Origin: Cardiocondyla obscurior
Lineage: Eukaryota > Arthropoda > Insecta > Hymenoptera > Formicidae
Length of the DNA stretch: 64,000 nt
Reading direction: 5' to 3'
NCBI RefSeq assembly: GCF_019399895.1
Contig: NC_091873.1
Coordinates: forward strand, 3,728,001-3,792,000
Shown here: positions 38,875-50,700 of the stretch, piece by piece
How positions within the stretch are numbered: the stretch's first letter is position 1
Layout: each line of letters begins with the position of its first letter
The notes under the pieces: generated by a model
What the model saw: the letters and a program-made list of their open reading frames with translations, nothing else
Told to the model about the DNA's origin: nothing
The model's database searches: none
Position numbers and translations under genes: made by a program

Positions 38875-41790
38875 CTACTTTTTTGGCGAATTCAATAATC
38901 TTACTCTTTCTTTTTCCTCTTCGCTGACAAAAACTCTAGTAAACACTATATCACCTGTGCTAAGCGTTTGACAAGCCACATTGATACCAGCGGACTGGCG
39001 ATTCGTCCGCGGATTGTCTTGACACATGCAGACGCATTTAATAGGCGACGCATCCGTATTGTTAGTGGAAAGCTGTTCAGTCGCAGAGCTAGTAACAGCT
39101 GATAGTATGGCTTCCAGTTTTTCAATTTTTTCCAATTTGTCCATCCTACCGTCCGAAAGTATTTCATCCACCATTTGCATTGATTCAGTTAGACTTGGAG
39201 TATCGGCATTTCGTGGCGATAATATGCCACCTAAAAATTGATTTTTAAATTGTCGAATTATACTTATTAAATACAACTGATTAATAAGAGTTTATATTTT
39301 ATAATTTTTAATAAATTTGCATATTAAATGCTGGCCAAAATTGTCATTTTGATACTTTACCAGAGTGAGAATTTTCTGATGTGTAGCTTTCTAAGCTCTG
39401 ATACTCATGATCGTCCGTTTTATCCTCGTCGTCGTCATCACTGCTATCACCCTTATCCTGGCCCAAATTTTCTAGCTTTTCCAATTTTCTAGCAACTTTA
39501 TAACTTCCTTTGAGCTTTTCTTTTTCATCTTCCGTAAGATCCAAATAACGTAGAAGTCGAATCTCACGGTTACTTAGTACAATATTTTTATTTGTAGCTT
39601 CTTCCATTCTTTTTTTTAAATCTGCCACTTCAGTCTCGACCTTACGCTGCTTCTTACGTGCTTTTACATCTAACGGTCTTATGTGCATTTGGATTTGTTC
39701 TTCACACAGCTCTGCAAAAAGTCCTTGTACTTCCGGCTTTATAAGTCTGTTAATAACATAAAAATATCGTTAATACACTATACTAGCAGCCCGTTGGTCG
39801 TAAAAAATATTTGTCATTTATAAAAATTGTTAATATGAAATAAAACTTTACCTAGACATAGCATTATAAACTTGAGGTACAAGACTTAAAACATCGCTGC
39901 TCGCATAAATCAACATGTCGCGAGTCAGGGGTCGTCGAGACCAATAACGTTGATCCTTGCGATAAATATTTTTTAATTGCTCTTTCAACGGATTACACGG
40001 AGCACCATAATGATCGCATAAGGTATTCAAATTTACGTTTTTAACTTTGTACACAGGTTTTCCTGTGTCTTGAAATTGAAGAACTGCGTGCGCAGCCTTG
40101 AAAAAGTATTATTATTTTATATTTAAATATATCAATTTAATGTTATTCAAAAAATCCAAAGAATATTAAATACCTGTGTATCAAAAACATTCGTTAACGT
40201 AATCTTAAATTGATTGTACAAATTGACACTATCATTTCTACAATCATGAATCACCTGTAAAAATTAATACAAGTTTTTAAGTTTAAAGTGCAATTGACTA
40301 TCTATCTAAAATAATTATGTATATCTGTTATATATTGTTATTTGTTACAACATTTATTTTATGCATATTTTTACCTTAACAACATTAGGATGCTCCAGTA
40401 ACTTCTGAACACCCCCAGCTTGAATAAGCCTCGGGCACGTGACCAAATCGAACACATATGCGAAACCACTCATTGTACCAATTTGTACAAGAGTCAATTG
40501 TCCTTTAACGCCAAGATTTATGCCCTCGCAATCAAAAGAGACGACCACCTTGCCGTCAGAGGAAGGCATTCGAGGATTTATTATTTCTTCTACAATTTGA
40601 AGACTTTCTCGTGGAGTCGCAATTACCCTGGTCTGTTGTAGCACCTTTAATTTCCATGCATCACCCATCTGGGCGGTTTGCAGATTGCGATCTCGTTCCG
40701 TGTTATCTGCTAAAGTTCTCATAACGATTGTATTAAATCTTTGTTTTAGAGACTGCTGCTGTAAACTCACGGGCGGTGAATTGTTATTGCTCTCAAGAGA
40801 CGGTGATGTGCATGAGTTTTGTAGCGAATTGGGTTGAGACGTAGCGTTATTACAAACGTTTTCCAATCGATCCGAAAGTGGCTGGGAGAGTTGAATCTTG
40901 TTTGCTGGAATGATCGGCACTGCATTGTTTGTGTGAGCTACATTGTTGCTCTGATTACGCTGACTGCTACTCGTAGTCTTTATTTTCGCAGCCGCGGGTT
41001 CCATCACCAATTTCGGTCGACCTATCAACGTCACTAGATTGGTTTGCACGTGGAAAGCGTCCGGAAACATTTTTATAAAAGTAGACAAATCTTGCGGGGT
41101 CTTGAATATACTCGTCCAACTTTCATGAGAGAACTTCTCATTGACGGTGCTGAATAATTGATCTATGAGAATTGGACCTTTTTGTTCAATACAAGCGCAG
41201 AAAAAGTTCATCAATTTCGCTGTGACATCTGGATCTATCGGGATATCTGGTTCTAATTCATGAAATGGTTCTGGTTTCATGCCTTCATATTGTTTCAATA
41301 TTACATTATCTTCCGTTACAACGAATGCATCAGGATACTTTGAGAGAAAATCACGAAATTCTTTATAGTGCTGACCGGATATATGTCTAACCTCTGGTGA
41401 GGCTTGCGATCGATGACCCAAGAGGCTCTTAATTGGCACCTCAGTGCCTACTCCGTATTGCAATAACTTATTCGTAAAGTATTCTACAGCCTCGCGGGCG
41501 TAGTCGCGTTTACCGGAATTATTTCCACTCTCCTCTTCCACAATTGTTTGAAACGTGTTGACGGACACATAGTCGCCGTCGATCAAAAAAAGTGCTGGAT
41601 ATTGCGCCAGAAATTTCTTAAGGCCACTTTGCGATCCTCCTGCTATTTGACGCATTTCCTTTGTAAATCCTTTAGCGCCAAACTGGCAACTTAAATCGTG
41701 CAATGTACGCGGGCCACCTTTGTCCATCAGTCTTTCAAAAAAGAAGAGAAGAGTCATGTTTCTAACCATTTCATACTCAGAGCTATCCAT
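38875..41790 (-). CDS. egl: Egalitarian, BicD/dynein mRNA-transport adaptor with DEDDy exonuclease domain
   Basis: Egalitarian links localising mRNAs to Bicaudal-D, dynein light chain and the dynein motor, and is needed for oocyte fate and mRNA localisation. Five exons: 40375-41790, 40174-40254, 39852-40096, 39361-39746, 38875-39230, with consistent phases and 827 residues. Residues about 13-257 form three similar units ending in patterns such as FLAQYPALFLIDGDYVSV, FLSKYPDAFVVTEDNVIL and FIKMFPDAFHVQTNLVTL, which look like winged helices. A Gln/Asn/Ser-rich linker (about 265-350) precedes a 3'-5' exonuclease domain. Its motifs are VVVSFDCEGINLG (D420, E422), VIHDCRNDSVNLY (about 473-485) and YASSD (563-567). 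A Lys/Arg/Glu-rich helical segment follows, then an acidic patch and a C-terminal region with NVACQTLSTG. The QT core of that region recalls LC8 light-chain ligands, but this assignment is tentative. Confidence 0.96.
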
Positions 41791-42459
41791 CTTTTGGTAT
41801 GTATGGTTGCACAGGCAAACAATTTATATTTATCACATCCACCTTTTCCTTTAAAATGTGTCAAGACCTTTCCTATAAAAAAAAAAACTTATTTGTTACA
41901 TCATTTATTTATAACAATAGTTTATAAAATTTAAATAATCAATATTTTTTATAACAACATACTTACTGTCATAGTAAAAAATAGAAATACCAAAAATAAA
42001 GGCACATGACTAATCTATCACCATTTTTTATTTATGGATTTATTAATGGATATAATTTTTTCTAAAATTGAGCCATTTTCAATTGAAGTAAGCACTTTCA
42101 AAATCAGCATAATGGAGGAAAAGGCAGATCTGAAAGATATTTTCAATGGTTTAAAATACATGTAGCATTGCATAAAAAGTATCATTAAAGAAACATACCT
42201 TAGTCTCAATATAGACAAAATTATGATAATCTCAGTCCATCCCCAGTCATTGCCAATCGTATCTATTTTTCAGAAACAATGCATTCTACGATCTTCCTGC
42301 TCCTCTCTGTCTTACTCTGCTCCTTCCTGTAAACAAGAACGTGCGTTAACGTCTGTACCACTTATATCTACATATTACAATTTACAAGTGCTACATTTCA
42401 AGCGTAATCCAAAAGAGGCACGATTCGCGGACCGAATTACGCAAATTTAACGAGATGCA

Positions 42460-43040
42460 AACAAGTGTCACGTCGTGAGACGTGTTCGCGACATATGTGT
42501 CTGACATTCATCCGAGGTGATAGTTTCGCAACCGGAGGCGGTTCCCAGTGTTACATCTCGCAGAATCACGTCGAGGATCCCACGTTCACTCGTGGTCCTC
42601 CAACGGAATTCTTTTTACGAATTGGGACGGTTCTCGCGGGAGGGACAGGAGGGCGAGACGGCGCACGGGTGCGACGTGTCGCCGAGAGGGTCGTTGCGAC
42701 CTCGTGTTCGCTCCTCGCGGCTGAGGACAACCCTCGCGGCCGTCGCTGACTCCCGTGATCCTTGCGTTGTCGAGCGTTCGACGGTATACCTTCGGCGGAA
42801 CGATGCACGATAGAATCGCGGTTAACCCCAACGCGGCACGATATGCAGCATATCTCAAAGCGTATTCAGATTCAGCCACACTCGACGGACCTCTCCGCTT
42901 GGGAGGGACGCCACCAGAGGGCCGACAATTGCCCTGCCCCCGTCACGTCACGCATCTCATTACCGCGCTCTTAATTAACGCATCCGTTCGCGGAACGTCT
43001 GAAAATCTGAAAATAAACAGAGAACGCGTGGTTCGGTGTG
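42460..43040. promoter_or_regulatory. CpG-rich candidate promoter block
   Basis: About 580 bases dense in CG dinucleotides, contrasting with AT-rich flanks. It is placed upstream of egalitarian (- strand). In insects with low methylation, CpG-dense non-coding blocks often mark promoters. No TATA box, initiator or exon border could be fixed. Confidence 0.4.
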
Positions 43041-43277
43041 TATCTCACAATAAAGTGTAATTTAAAAAAAGTGTATTTTAAATTTTAAATAAAACTTAAT
43101 TCATTATACTTGGGGTATTATATGTATATTTTATATTTTTGCTTCGTATTAAAGGCACTATAGATACAAGAAATATATATATATATATATGTATATATGT
43201 ATTCAATTATACATATATAGAAATATATATGTATAATTGAATATTCAAAATATTACTTAATTTAATAATTTTCTTTT

Positions 43278-43283
43278 TTTATT
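43278..43283 (-). terminator. candidate poly(A) signal of Rad18
   Basis: AATAAA on the minus strand about 68 bases beyond the Rad18 stop, in a T-rich context on the plus strand. Confidence 0.4.
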
Positions 43284-43350
43284 TTACTTTATAATAGTTA
43301 ACAAGATATAATGATGTATTTTCATAATTCAGGTATTTTAGTTCCATTAT

Positions 43351-45906
43351 TCAACTTACATTGCTAATTTTTTTATTTCTCAATCTAAGAGATTTTCTCA
43401 TAAAATTACGTATATTATTCGTTCGAATTATCGGTGATTCCTCCTTTTCACTTTGTAAATTTTCTTCATCCCGCACAATTTCGTCAAGATTTCCATTGTT
43501 AAATCCATTAGCTTCACTAAGGCCATTTCGGGATAACTTTTTAATATTTATTCTTCCATCTGCAATACTTTCTTCATCGCTTAATGCAAATACCATTCCA
43601 CGTTCTCGTTTTCGAAGAGTCCGAGTTGTCAAATCTTTATTCAATACCTTCATGTTTTCTTTTTCGAATTTTTCGTTGCTGGAAACATAATTCTCCATTG
43701 TTTTATTTAATTGCTTTGAATTCTCTATAAACATTAAAACTTTTTAATGAAAATTTCACATTATTCTAAGCTAAGAAAACAAGTAAAAAAGATAATTTTA
43801 TTTAGATATTTTAAGTATTAGAGATTTATTTACCATAATCTTCCTGAATATCGGTATTGTCACTATCTTCTACAGAATTTAAAATATCTTCAAATAAGAC
43901 TACATCTTGATTGCCTAAGTCTTGTGCCCATCTATTTTTAGATTCCGAATATGCAGCACAATTAGTTGAACGTGATTTCGTGCTGTTTCCATTTCTTTTA
44001 AATATTTTGTTTTCTTCATTTTTTTTTCCCATTTTAGTATCTGCCGAAACATTTCTCTCGCTGGCAGTATCTATTTCATTTTCTAAAATATTACATTGTT
44101 TTACTTCCTCATGTATTACAGTATTGTCAGATGCTTTCTCAGCCTTTTCTATTTTTAGAGTAAAGTTAAATGCATCATAACTAGTTTTATGTACATTGTT
44201 TGAAATATCATGATTGATAACACATTGATCAGTGGAATCATTAAACGAGGAACCTAATTCGACAGCTAGAAAGTTTGTGGGATTTTCGCAAAAATACGTT
44301 TGTAAAGGACAAGACGTGTTCGAGTCTGAATCCTCAATATAATTAGTAGAACTTAAAGGCAAGAACTCAGTTTTCTGATTGTTTTTAACAGTTGAATCAT
44401 TTTCTGTACCGCAATCATTATGTAAAACGTTCGAATTTTTTCTGTTTAGTATATTACGTTTGACAGATATTTTTGGCGAACTGTTATCATGTTTGATTTT
44501 TGCAATTAATTGGTCAAAACAATCCTTATTTGTAGCCACTATAAAAGAATTTTAAAATAAATTACAATTTTTATATTTTAATTACTTGCAAGTAATTTAA
44601 AAATACTTACAATATTTTTTTCTCTGTTGCTCTATGATATTATGTTCTGTATTTCTGTTAACATTCAGTCTCTGCAAAAATTTTATATATTAAAATCTGA
44701 AAAAAATTTTAAATTAATTGTCAAGAATTAATATGTATAACATAAAGTATTTACATTCGACGGTTTTGGTACTTTTTTTTCCAAATTTTCTTCTTCTTCA
44801 CACTGCTTAATTAATTCTAAAACAGGTCTAGGATACGTTTTATCGCATTCTGCATTATAAAGAACTGTGTACCTCTGTAACCTATTTTCTAATGCTTTTC
44901 TATCTCCTTGAGACGACAAACCTAACTCTTTTAATTTTTTTCGTATGACATTATCTTTCATTAAACTTAATACTAACTTTGGCAGTGGTTTACGTTTCGG
45001 TTCACTTCTGAAAAAAGCAAGTTTAAAGATAAAATTGCAAAAAAATATTTAAAAATTCTAGACATCTAAATTCACAGTGCTTTGTATCAAAAACTTGAGA
45101 GAATATAAAATGCTTACTTTTTAGGTTGATTGTTTATACTGTCCCTTTTTAAACAATCATCCAAGTGTCTATTTATATTATTTTCGGGTACTTCCACTTT
45201 ACATACTGGACATGTAACTAAATAACAATTTTCTTTTCGAAAACCTTTTTTACTTTTCGGCGTAAATATTAAAGGTATTCTAAGATCTGTACTAGTGCTA
45301 GGAGTGGACACATCTTGCTGATAATCCTTCCGGCCGCAAGGTGTAGTGTTACCAATCGAGAGCGTTGGACTGTTCAACGTTTTGTGAGATACTGCAATTG
45401 CATCAGGAACATCTTGTTCTTTTTTACATTCAAAATCATTTAAGAAGCACGCACTCTCAGAATCAGCATTTTTTGCACTTAACAGTTTTTCATGATAAAC
45501 TTTCTTGTCGTATTTTTCTTTAAAATTCAAATAATGAATGATAATTTCATCCAAGAGCTTATTTTTTCGTAAGTCTTTTTCAAAGGTTTCCTCGGAACAG
45601 GTTGGACATTGAGTTTTGTAATGCAAGTATTTTCTAATGCACAAAGAACAATCTAAAAATAAAACATACAATATATACAGAACAAATGCATAAATATCAC
45701 TAGCATAGACTTTTCTTTCATTAAAATACTTACAACTGTGAGAGCAAGAAGTTATTACACTAGTGTCCATATACTCATAACAGATGCCACATTGCAATAA
45801 TTTATCGATATGCTGCAATGACAAAAAAATGCATGCTGTTCACTTAATTCTACTTTAATTATTTAAATTTTGATACCTTCAGCTCCATATATTCTGTCGA
45901 GCACAT
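43351..45906 (-). CDS. Rad18: Rad18-type E3 ubiquitin ligase (RING, UBZ, SAP)
   Basis: Rad18 with Rad6 mono-ubiquitinates PCNA at stalled forks and so starts translesion synthesis. Seven exons: 45877-45906, 45734-45812, 45118-45652, 44755-45007, 44611-44671, 43834-44538, 43351-43724. They join in phase to 678 residues with stop TGA. A C3HC4 RING lies at residues 18-55 (C18-C21, C33, H35, C38, C41, C52-C55). A UBZ4 zinc finger (CPVCKVEVPENNINRHLDDC; C184, C187, H199, C203) binds ubiquitin. A SAP-like DNA-binding helix pair follows (VIRKKLKELGLSSQGDRKAL, about 225-260). A helical region resembling the Rad6-binding segment comes next (IIEQQRKKYLATNKDCFDQL). The remaining 300 or so residues are low-complexity, Asn/Ser/Glu-rich and poorly conserved. 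The first exon encodes only ten residues. RING, UBZ and SAP in this order are diagnostic. Confidence 0.93.
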
Positions 45907-47718
45907 TATAAATGCTGTTCTTTGAAATCAGGATAATTCAATGTTATGGAGTACTACACCATTACTTTTACGTCTAAACTGTAATTTAATAAAAATCATA
46001 AATAAATATTTTATATCACTTAATTAGATTTATAATTATATATTATTTATTTGTTACATTACCAGTTTCATTTAAAAATATAGAAAATTAAAGGCCCACT
46101 TTGGGCAAGCTCCGATAAATTTGAGGTTAGATTTAATTCCAGATGGTGTTACTCACGAACTAAGGAAGAAGGGGACCATAGGGAACTGATCCTAAACTCA
46201 AGGGGCGCTATCATGGTATGTATGTATGTATGTACATACACTGAAAGGCAGATATAGCATTTTATTTGGCGACGGCGGTTAGCGTACGCGACCTTAGCGT
46301 GGTATGCGTCGACACACACGAAGCGCCGTACATGATGCCGCGGAGATAGTAATGGAGATTCTATTAGAATGGGTAGACTGTCTACCGTAGACGGAATGAA
46401 GAATCTATCATTTGTTTTGAAACATTTATCTTATAATCTTAAGTAGCTAAAATGTATGTTTATTGAATATACAAAATTAATATATTGTCTGGCAGTATTA
46501 AAAAAAAAAAAATTGCCAAGAGTTCAAGAAAATATTAAATATACATATCACAGATTTTATTCCTATCATACATGCCATGCGTCATTCTTATATATTTTCC
46601 AGCACCATAACAGTAAGGTAATGCAATATTTCTTTAACATTTTAACAGCAACAGTATGTTATTATAAGTAATTTATGTAATTGCTTGTCATATATAAATT
46701 CAATTTTTGTTGTTATATTATTCGGGACCATCGATCTATTTGTTTTGCACTTTGTTAACCGTATTTCTTTTTCTTTACAATTCGTTACAATTAATTACAA
46801 ATATAAATTAATGTGCATTTTTACAATTCGTTGTAATTAATAACGATGCCTTGCAAGCAATCGCTAGTTGCATCAAATTGTTATAATTGGCTATAATTTA
46901 TTTTCTAATCGACGAGTTTTTTCATAGCATTATGGGCGGATAATGATTCTTGAGAATTAAAATTTAATAACTCTTTCGTTAATCTTTAAAAACACTACAA
47001 TTAATAAAAAGGTACACTATATTACCTCGTGACTTTTTTTATTCTACATAACAATATTATAAAAGCGGCGATTATATTGAACGGGTTTATTCTATCAAAC
47101 CTTTTAACAATCGAAAATTCAAGAGTTAATTAATTAATAATTAACATTTTACTTTTTGAATTTAACTCTACTAAATAAATGTTTTATAATTACTTTTATT
47201 ATTTTATTTTTTTTTTAATAATTTTTATTAATATTATGAGTTAAATTAATGTTTATAATTCTTGTTATAGTATCTACTTAATTTGTACTTATATTTTTTT
47301 AGGTCCGCCGAAGATATAAATGTTTAATGCCAGAACACTTTGTTTTTTCTTTTATCTTAAATATAATTTGTAAGGCAAGCTTTCAAGAAGAAAATGCAAT
47401 TTTTCAAGTATAATATTAATAAAATTATTTGTTTTATGACTCTAGTACTAGGGTGGTATCGTTTAAAAGGGAGAACAAGATTGTAATTTATTTGTACTGC
47501 AAAGACGGTATTTTTTTAATGGATTAAGTGTTGCTAGTATAATTTTCGCATATAGTGATAGATGTACATTCGTGTAGCATTAATTACTGATGCAAGTTAT
47601 GATTCTGAAATAATTTACTTTACAATCGTGTTATAACTGTGAAATAAAATCAAGCAAAGTACACACAGCCTGCTACATGCCCGATTTATACTTAATAATT
47701 CGTACATCGACGGATACA
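45907..47718. other. Rad18 upstream region and neprilysin-like 3' flank
   Basis: No coding frame of interest. It contains a (GTAT)n run (46216-46240), the second copy of a dispersed repeat (46269-46325) and an AT-rich tract. A minus-strand AATAAA at 47487-47492 may end the neprilysin-like transcript. The Rad18 promoter should lie just above 45906. Confidence 0.55.
46269..46325 (+). repeat. dispersed repeat copy 2 (also at 33569)
   Basis: It starts gcgacggcggttagcgtacg and shares the tail cacacgaagcgc with the copy at 33569-33628. A small gap separates the matching blocks. Same orientation, family unknown. Confidence 0.6.
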
Positions 47719-50700
47719 TCACCAAACAGTGCATTTATTTGGAGGATTCATTTTTGTTCCGAGTGGACAACGAAATGCTTCTACAAATGCTTGAGAATTC
47801 ATCATTGCAGTATTAATTCTGAAAAAATAATTAGATCGTAGACCTTTACATGTCTTGCAAGAGAAAATTTTAAGTTGTTTAAATCAAAAGAATAAAAAAA
47901 AAAAAAAAAAAAAAAAAAATTAAGTACCTTTCAGGATGAAGAGCACGATAATCGAATTCGACCGAGAAAATAAAGGCCTCGAAAGTTGTATTGATACAAT
48001 GCACCTAAAAGGATAATGGTTTATGTACTTTTATGGCTATAAAATTAATAAATAATATTAAATAATATTATATAAAAAATAAGATAGTTGAAAGAGGATG
48101 AATTACCTGTGCGGCACTTATGAAGAAGAGCTGACTCGAACGGAGTCCTTCTAAACCGGGCAGGCTCCGATCCTTACCGTTTGTCAGAATGTGCCAAGTC
48201 TTGTGGGCAATTTGTAGAGCGCCGATGTCCGCGACATTTTCATTCTTTGTCATGTTCCAATCGAACTGCATGGCCAAATTAAAAGAAATAAATTATTTTA
48301 TTCCATATTGTTTTCTTTTGTTTTAGAACAACGTAAATCTACCTGCACAATCATATCATTTTCATAAGACTGGACTTTCCGCCAAAAACTTCTGGCATAA
48401 AGTCGCGCGACACATTCTATTTTGGACTCCAAACGTTTCCAAGAGTCTGGCGTGATGCGAAGCCATTCATCGGCACTTCGATCTAGCTCTATAGGCAGTT
48501 TATAGCGATGAAAATCAAAGGCGTGGAGAATCACGTGCGCGATAACCGATCCTAGCGTGGCGTGCACCGCAAAAGCTGGTCCTCCGTCCCACGACCATGC
48601 CCAGGACGTCATCATTGCCAGTGGGATTCCTTTCGTTTTTTAACGTTTCAAAAATAATCTTATTTAAATTTTCCGATTTTGCGTATGTTGTGACGTACAA
48701 TAATAAAAAAAAATGCTTACCGATGATATTTGTAGAAGATTCATAATAAGCGTGTACAGAGTAAGGATAGTGATGCCTAAAAGTATAAATTTAATTAGAA
48801 AAATGTTAAAGGAAACAATAATTTATTTTTCTCTAATAATTTACTTTTCCTTTTTTTTTAAATATATATTAATAATAATTTTCTTTTTGTTCTTATTCGT
48901 AAATCTTAAAAAAAAAAAAACAGATTAAATAAAAATTTATTTTACCTCATTATTGCGTTTTCTCGTAATGGACTGAGACTTTGCGAACTTCGGATCTGTT
49001 GGAATCTTTTCAGAACGGTGACGATATAGTCATCTGAGTCAATTACGACCTGCGAGACAATATTGTTTAAGAGTATTGAGAGAGAAAACGATTAAGGCGA
49101 ATTTTAAAGCTTGTACCATCCTATCGTCAAGATTTAAATTCACATTTCCTTTCTCGAAAACGAGAAGATTTTCTTTTATCGTTCTAATCGCGTAATGTCA
49201 ATATTTCTATAAAGTAAAAAAGCTAATTGTTTCACCTCGTCCATCTCACGTGCCAGTAAGGTGTCATTGTAGAAATCGGATGACACGTGAAATTGACCCT
49301 TCAAAGAATTTAGTTTCTGCAACGCTTGTGACCTGGTTTCGTCATCCAGCCAAGATTTCACTAATACACGTTCGGCTATCGTTTCCTTCACGCGTTCGAA
49401 CAATGCAGTCACCTGCGGGATGATGACTATTAAATCAAGTTATACAATTATTTACGACTAAAAAATCAGAAAGATTTGCATCCCGCCAAAAACCTTACAT
49501 GACTTTCGGTTGTAGTAATCGCATTGTTAATTAATAAAGAAAGAAAATGATTAATAATAAATTCCTAGTCATTGAAAATACAAAAAAGAAAGAAAAAAAA
49601 TTGTAGAACCTTAGCGGCAATTAATCAATCTATCTATCTATCTAAATATAAATGTAATTGTTTGTTTGTTTAAAATCTTAAATCTCCGGAAGCTCTTCAC
49701 CGATTGCTTTGAAATTTTGACCCAACGTTGCATTCAAATACGCGTATGTTTTTATATACTTATTACATAAATGTCGCACCTAGAGTCATAGCAACGCATG
49801 GCGGGGTACAGCTAGTTAAATACATATAAAAATGAGATGGTTCATAGATGTCATGATAATGTAAAAAATTAAAATCAATAAAAAAAACCATGTTACCCTG
49901 TTGATCAGAGTTTCCAAGTACTTTGGAGAGTATTGGCGCACGTAGAGCGCACTGACCGCTTCGCCGAAGATGGTTTTGGTTAGTCTATAGCAGGAGGTTT
50001 CCCAGTCCTTGACGGCAGTGACGTTCACAATGTCGTGCAACGTATCCGTAGCGTAGAGCAATAGCAATCCGTTATGAATAATCCTTCGTGATTTATCATA
50101 ATTATGATTAGGCATTAATCGATACAAAGTGCACGTGTATTCACCGTAACTCGTTGTAATTACGCCCGGCTAATCAATACAAAGTACACCTTTCAAGCGA
50201 GCATTGCAATTATCTGCATTAATAATGGCAAAATAATAATGGCATAAACAGTTGATAAATATTGATACCATCTCAAGCATTAATCAATATGCACTTTAAC
50301 TCGGACATTATTTACATATTATATATATTTCATAGTACGTATCGTACAATATCGATTCCCAACCAGCCTACTGTGTGGAATCGATCCTTCCCGAATTTAC
50401 GCTCGCCATCAGCAATTAACTTTCAAGTTTTCAAATAAAGAAAGAGCTCGTGTTCGCCAAAGAATATACGGCCTTAGATCGCGAAGCGTGTACAGGTACG
50501 CGTGTGTTGTAATTAATTATAGCGATATGGAAAGACCGTACCGTCTAGAGGAGCGATTCAGCAGCTTGCCGAGGCTACGAAAGTAACGCGGGGCCGTGAT
50601 GTAGACGTAAATCTGCTGATCCTCGGATGCAACGTAGGGATGGTGCACGGTATTCGTGTCGTTATTGCGATTGCCGTTCACACGATAGCGTAACGTAGAA

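Larger units (their letters stand above)
41791..43350. other. egalitarian promoter/5' region and Rad18 3' flank
   Basis: This region lies between the egalitarian start and the Rad18 stop. A CpG-rich block at about 42460-43040 is a plausible promoter or 5' UTR for egalitarian. Beyond it the DNA becomes AT-rich, with a (TA)n-type run near 43170-43225. Open frames in the CpG block exist on both strands in several frames and resemble nothing known. Confidence 0.55.

Noticed and set aside
42465..43060. Several 70-100 codon frames on both strands
   Set aside because: All arise from one CpG-dense block with few stops. None resembles a known protein, and a promoter or 5' UTR is more likely.
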